Positions 14,129 through 14,176 of a DNA stretch of 14,176 nucleotides are shown here, one piece after another. The translations under genes were made by a program, and so were the position numbers. Within the stretch, counting starts at the first letter, position 1; every line of letters starts with the position of its first letter. The notes below the pieces were generated by a model. The model did not search any database. It was not told the origin of the DNA and saw only the letters and a list, made by a program, of their open reading frames with translations. The stretch is from Bacillota bacterium (GTDB lineage: Bacteria; Bacillota; Clostridia; Peptostreptococcales; Anaerovoracaceae). Where the stretch lies: assembly GCA_016302545.1 (NCBI GenBank), contig JAEDNK010000038.1:1-14176 (forward strand), read 5' to 3'.

Positions 14129-14176
14129 TTACATATCTCTCAGCGTTACGCCCAGCTTTTCCTTGAGTGCTTCAAG
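14129..14176 (-). CDS. pheT: 3' end of phenylalanyl-tRNA synthetase beta subunit (partial)
   Basis: An open minus-strand frame enters from the right edge and ends with TAA at 14131-14129, giving LEALKEKLGVTLRDM. This matches the typical end of PheT, whose ferredoxin-fold anticodon-binding domain closes with an LxxKxGxxLR motif. The position directly upstream of zapA and mutS2, as in many Firmicutes, supports it. Only 15 residues are visible, so the call rests on motif and gene order. The gap to the zapA start is 21 nt and contains only the zapA ribosome site. Confidence 0.7.
   Translation of the reverse strand, partial: LEALKEKLGVTLRDM

Overview
The window reads as chromosomal DNA of an anaerobic, low-to-mid GC Firmicute, most likely of the class Clostridia. 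The reasons are the pheT-zapA-mutS2 gene order, strong AGGAGG-type ribosome sites, an extended ZapA, DUF4080- and DUF523-type proteins, 4Fe-4S proteins and a B12/radical-SAM enzyme. Almost everything is on the minus strand. I see no phage, transposon, integrase or CRISPR signature, and no stretch over 300 bases without a gene.

Reading the minus strand from the right edge, one long, tightly packed operon runs from about 14176 to 5647. It holds the 3' end of pheT, zapA (FtsZ-ring factor with a long coiled coil), mutS2 (MutS-type ATPase with a C-terminal Smr domain), a DUF523/TudS-type iron-sulfur desulfidase-like protein, argS, a radical SAM protein, a B12-binding/DUF4080 radical SAM protein and a TPR protein. 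Gene junctions are mostly -7 to +22 nt, so the set is probably co-transcribed. It mixes translation, division and DNA-maintenance genes with two uncharacterised radical SAM enzymes.

Next comes a tRNA operon on the same strand (5508 to 5175): tRNA-Asn(GTT), tRNA-Leu(TAA) and initiator tRNA-fMet(CAT), each with an encoded CCA. It is driven by a perfect consensus promoter (TTGACA-17-TATAAT) and closed by a hairpin/U-tract terminator. The -35 box sits in the loop of a perfect 8-bp inverted repeat.

A second protein operon (4994 to 2004, minus) follows with its own TTGACA promoter: an M20-type amidohydrolase, a small cysteine-rich 2[4Fe-4S] protein whose start overlaps the amidohydrolase by 32 nt, and a compact dynamin-like GTPase. 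It converges on a plus-strand gene (744-1979) for a PlsC-type acyltransferase extended by a zinc ribbon and an extra C-terminal domain. A shared hairpin terminator overlaps that gene's stop codon. Divergent from it, at the left edge, is an ECF sigma factor gene (18-563) with a good candidate autoregulatory promoter, followed after 13 nt by an ATG that probably begins its anti-sigma or partner gene, just outside the window.

Nothing here is clearly a new defence or biosynthetic system. The items most worth a second look are the ECF promoter, the three-part acyltransferase, the amidohydrolase-ferredoxin-dynamin trio, the degenerate Smr motif in MutS2, and the tRNA promoter inverted repeat.
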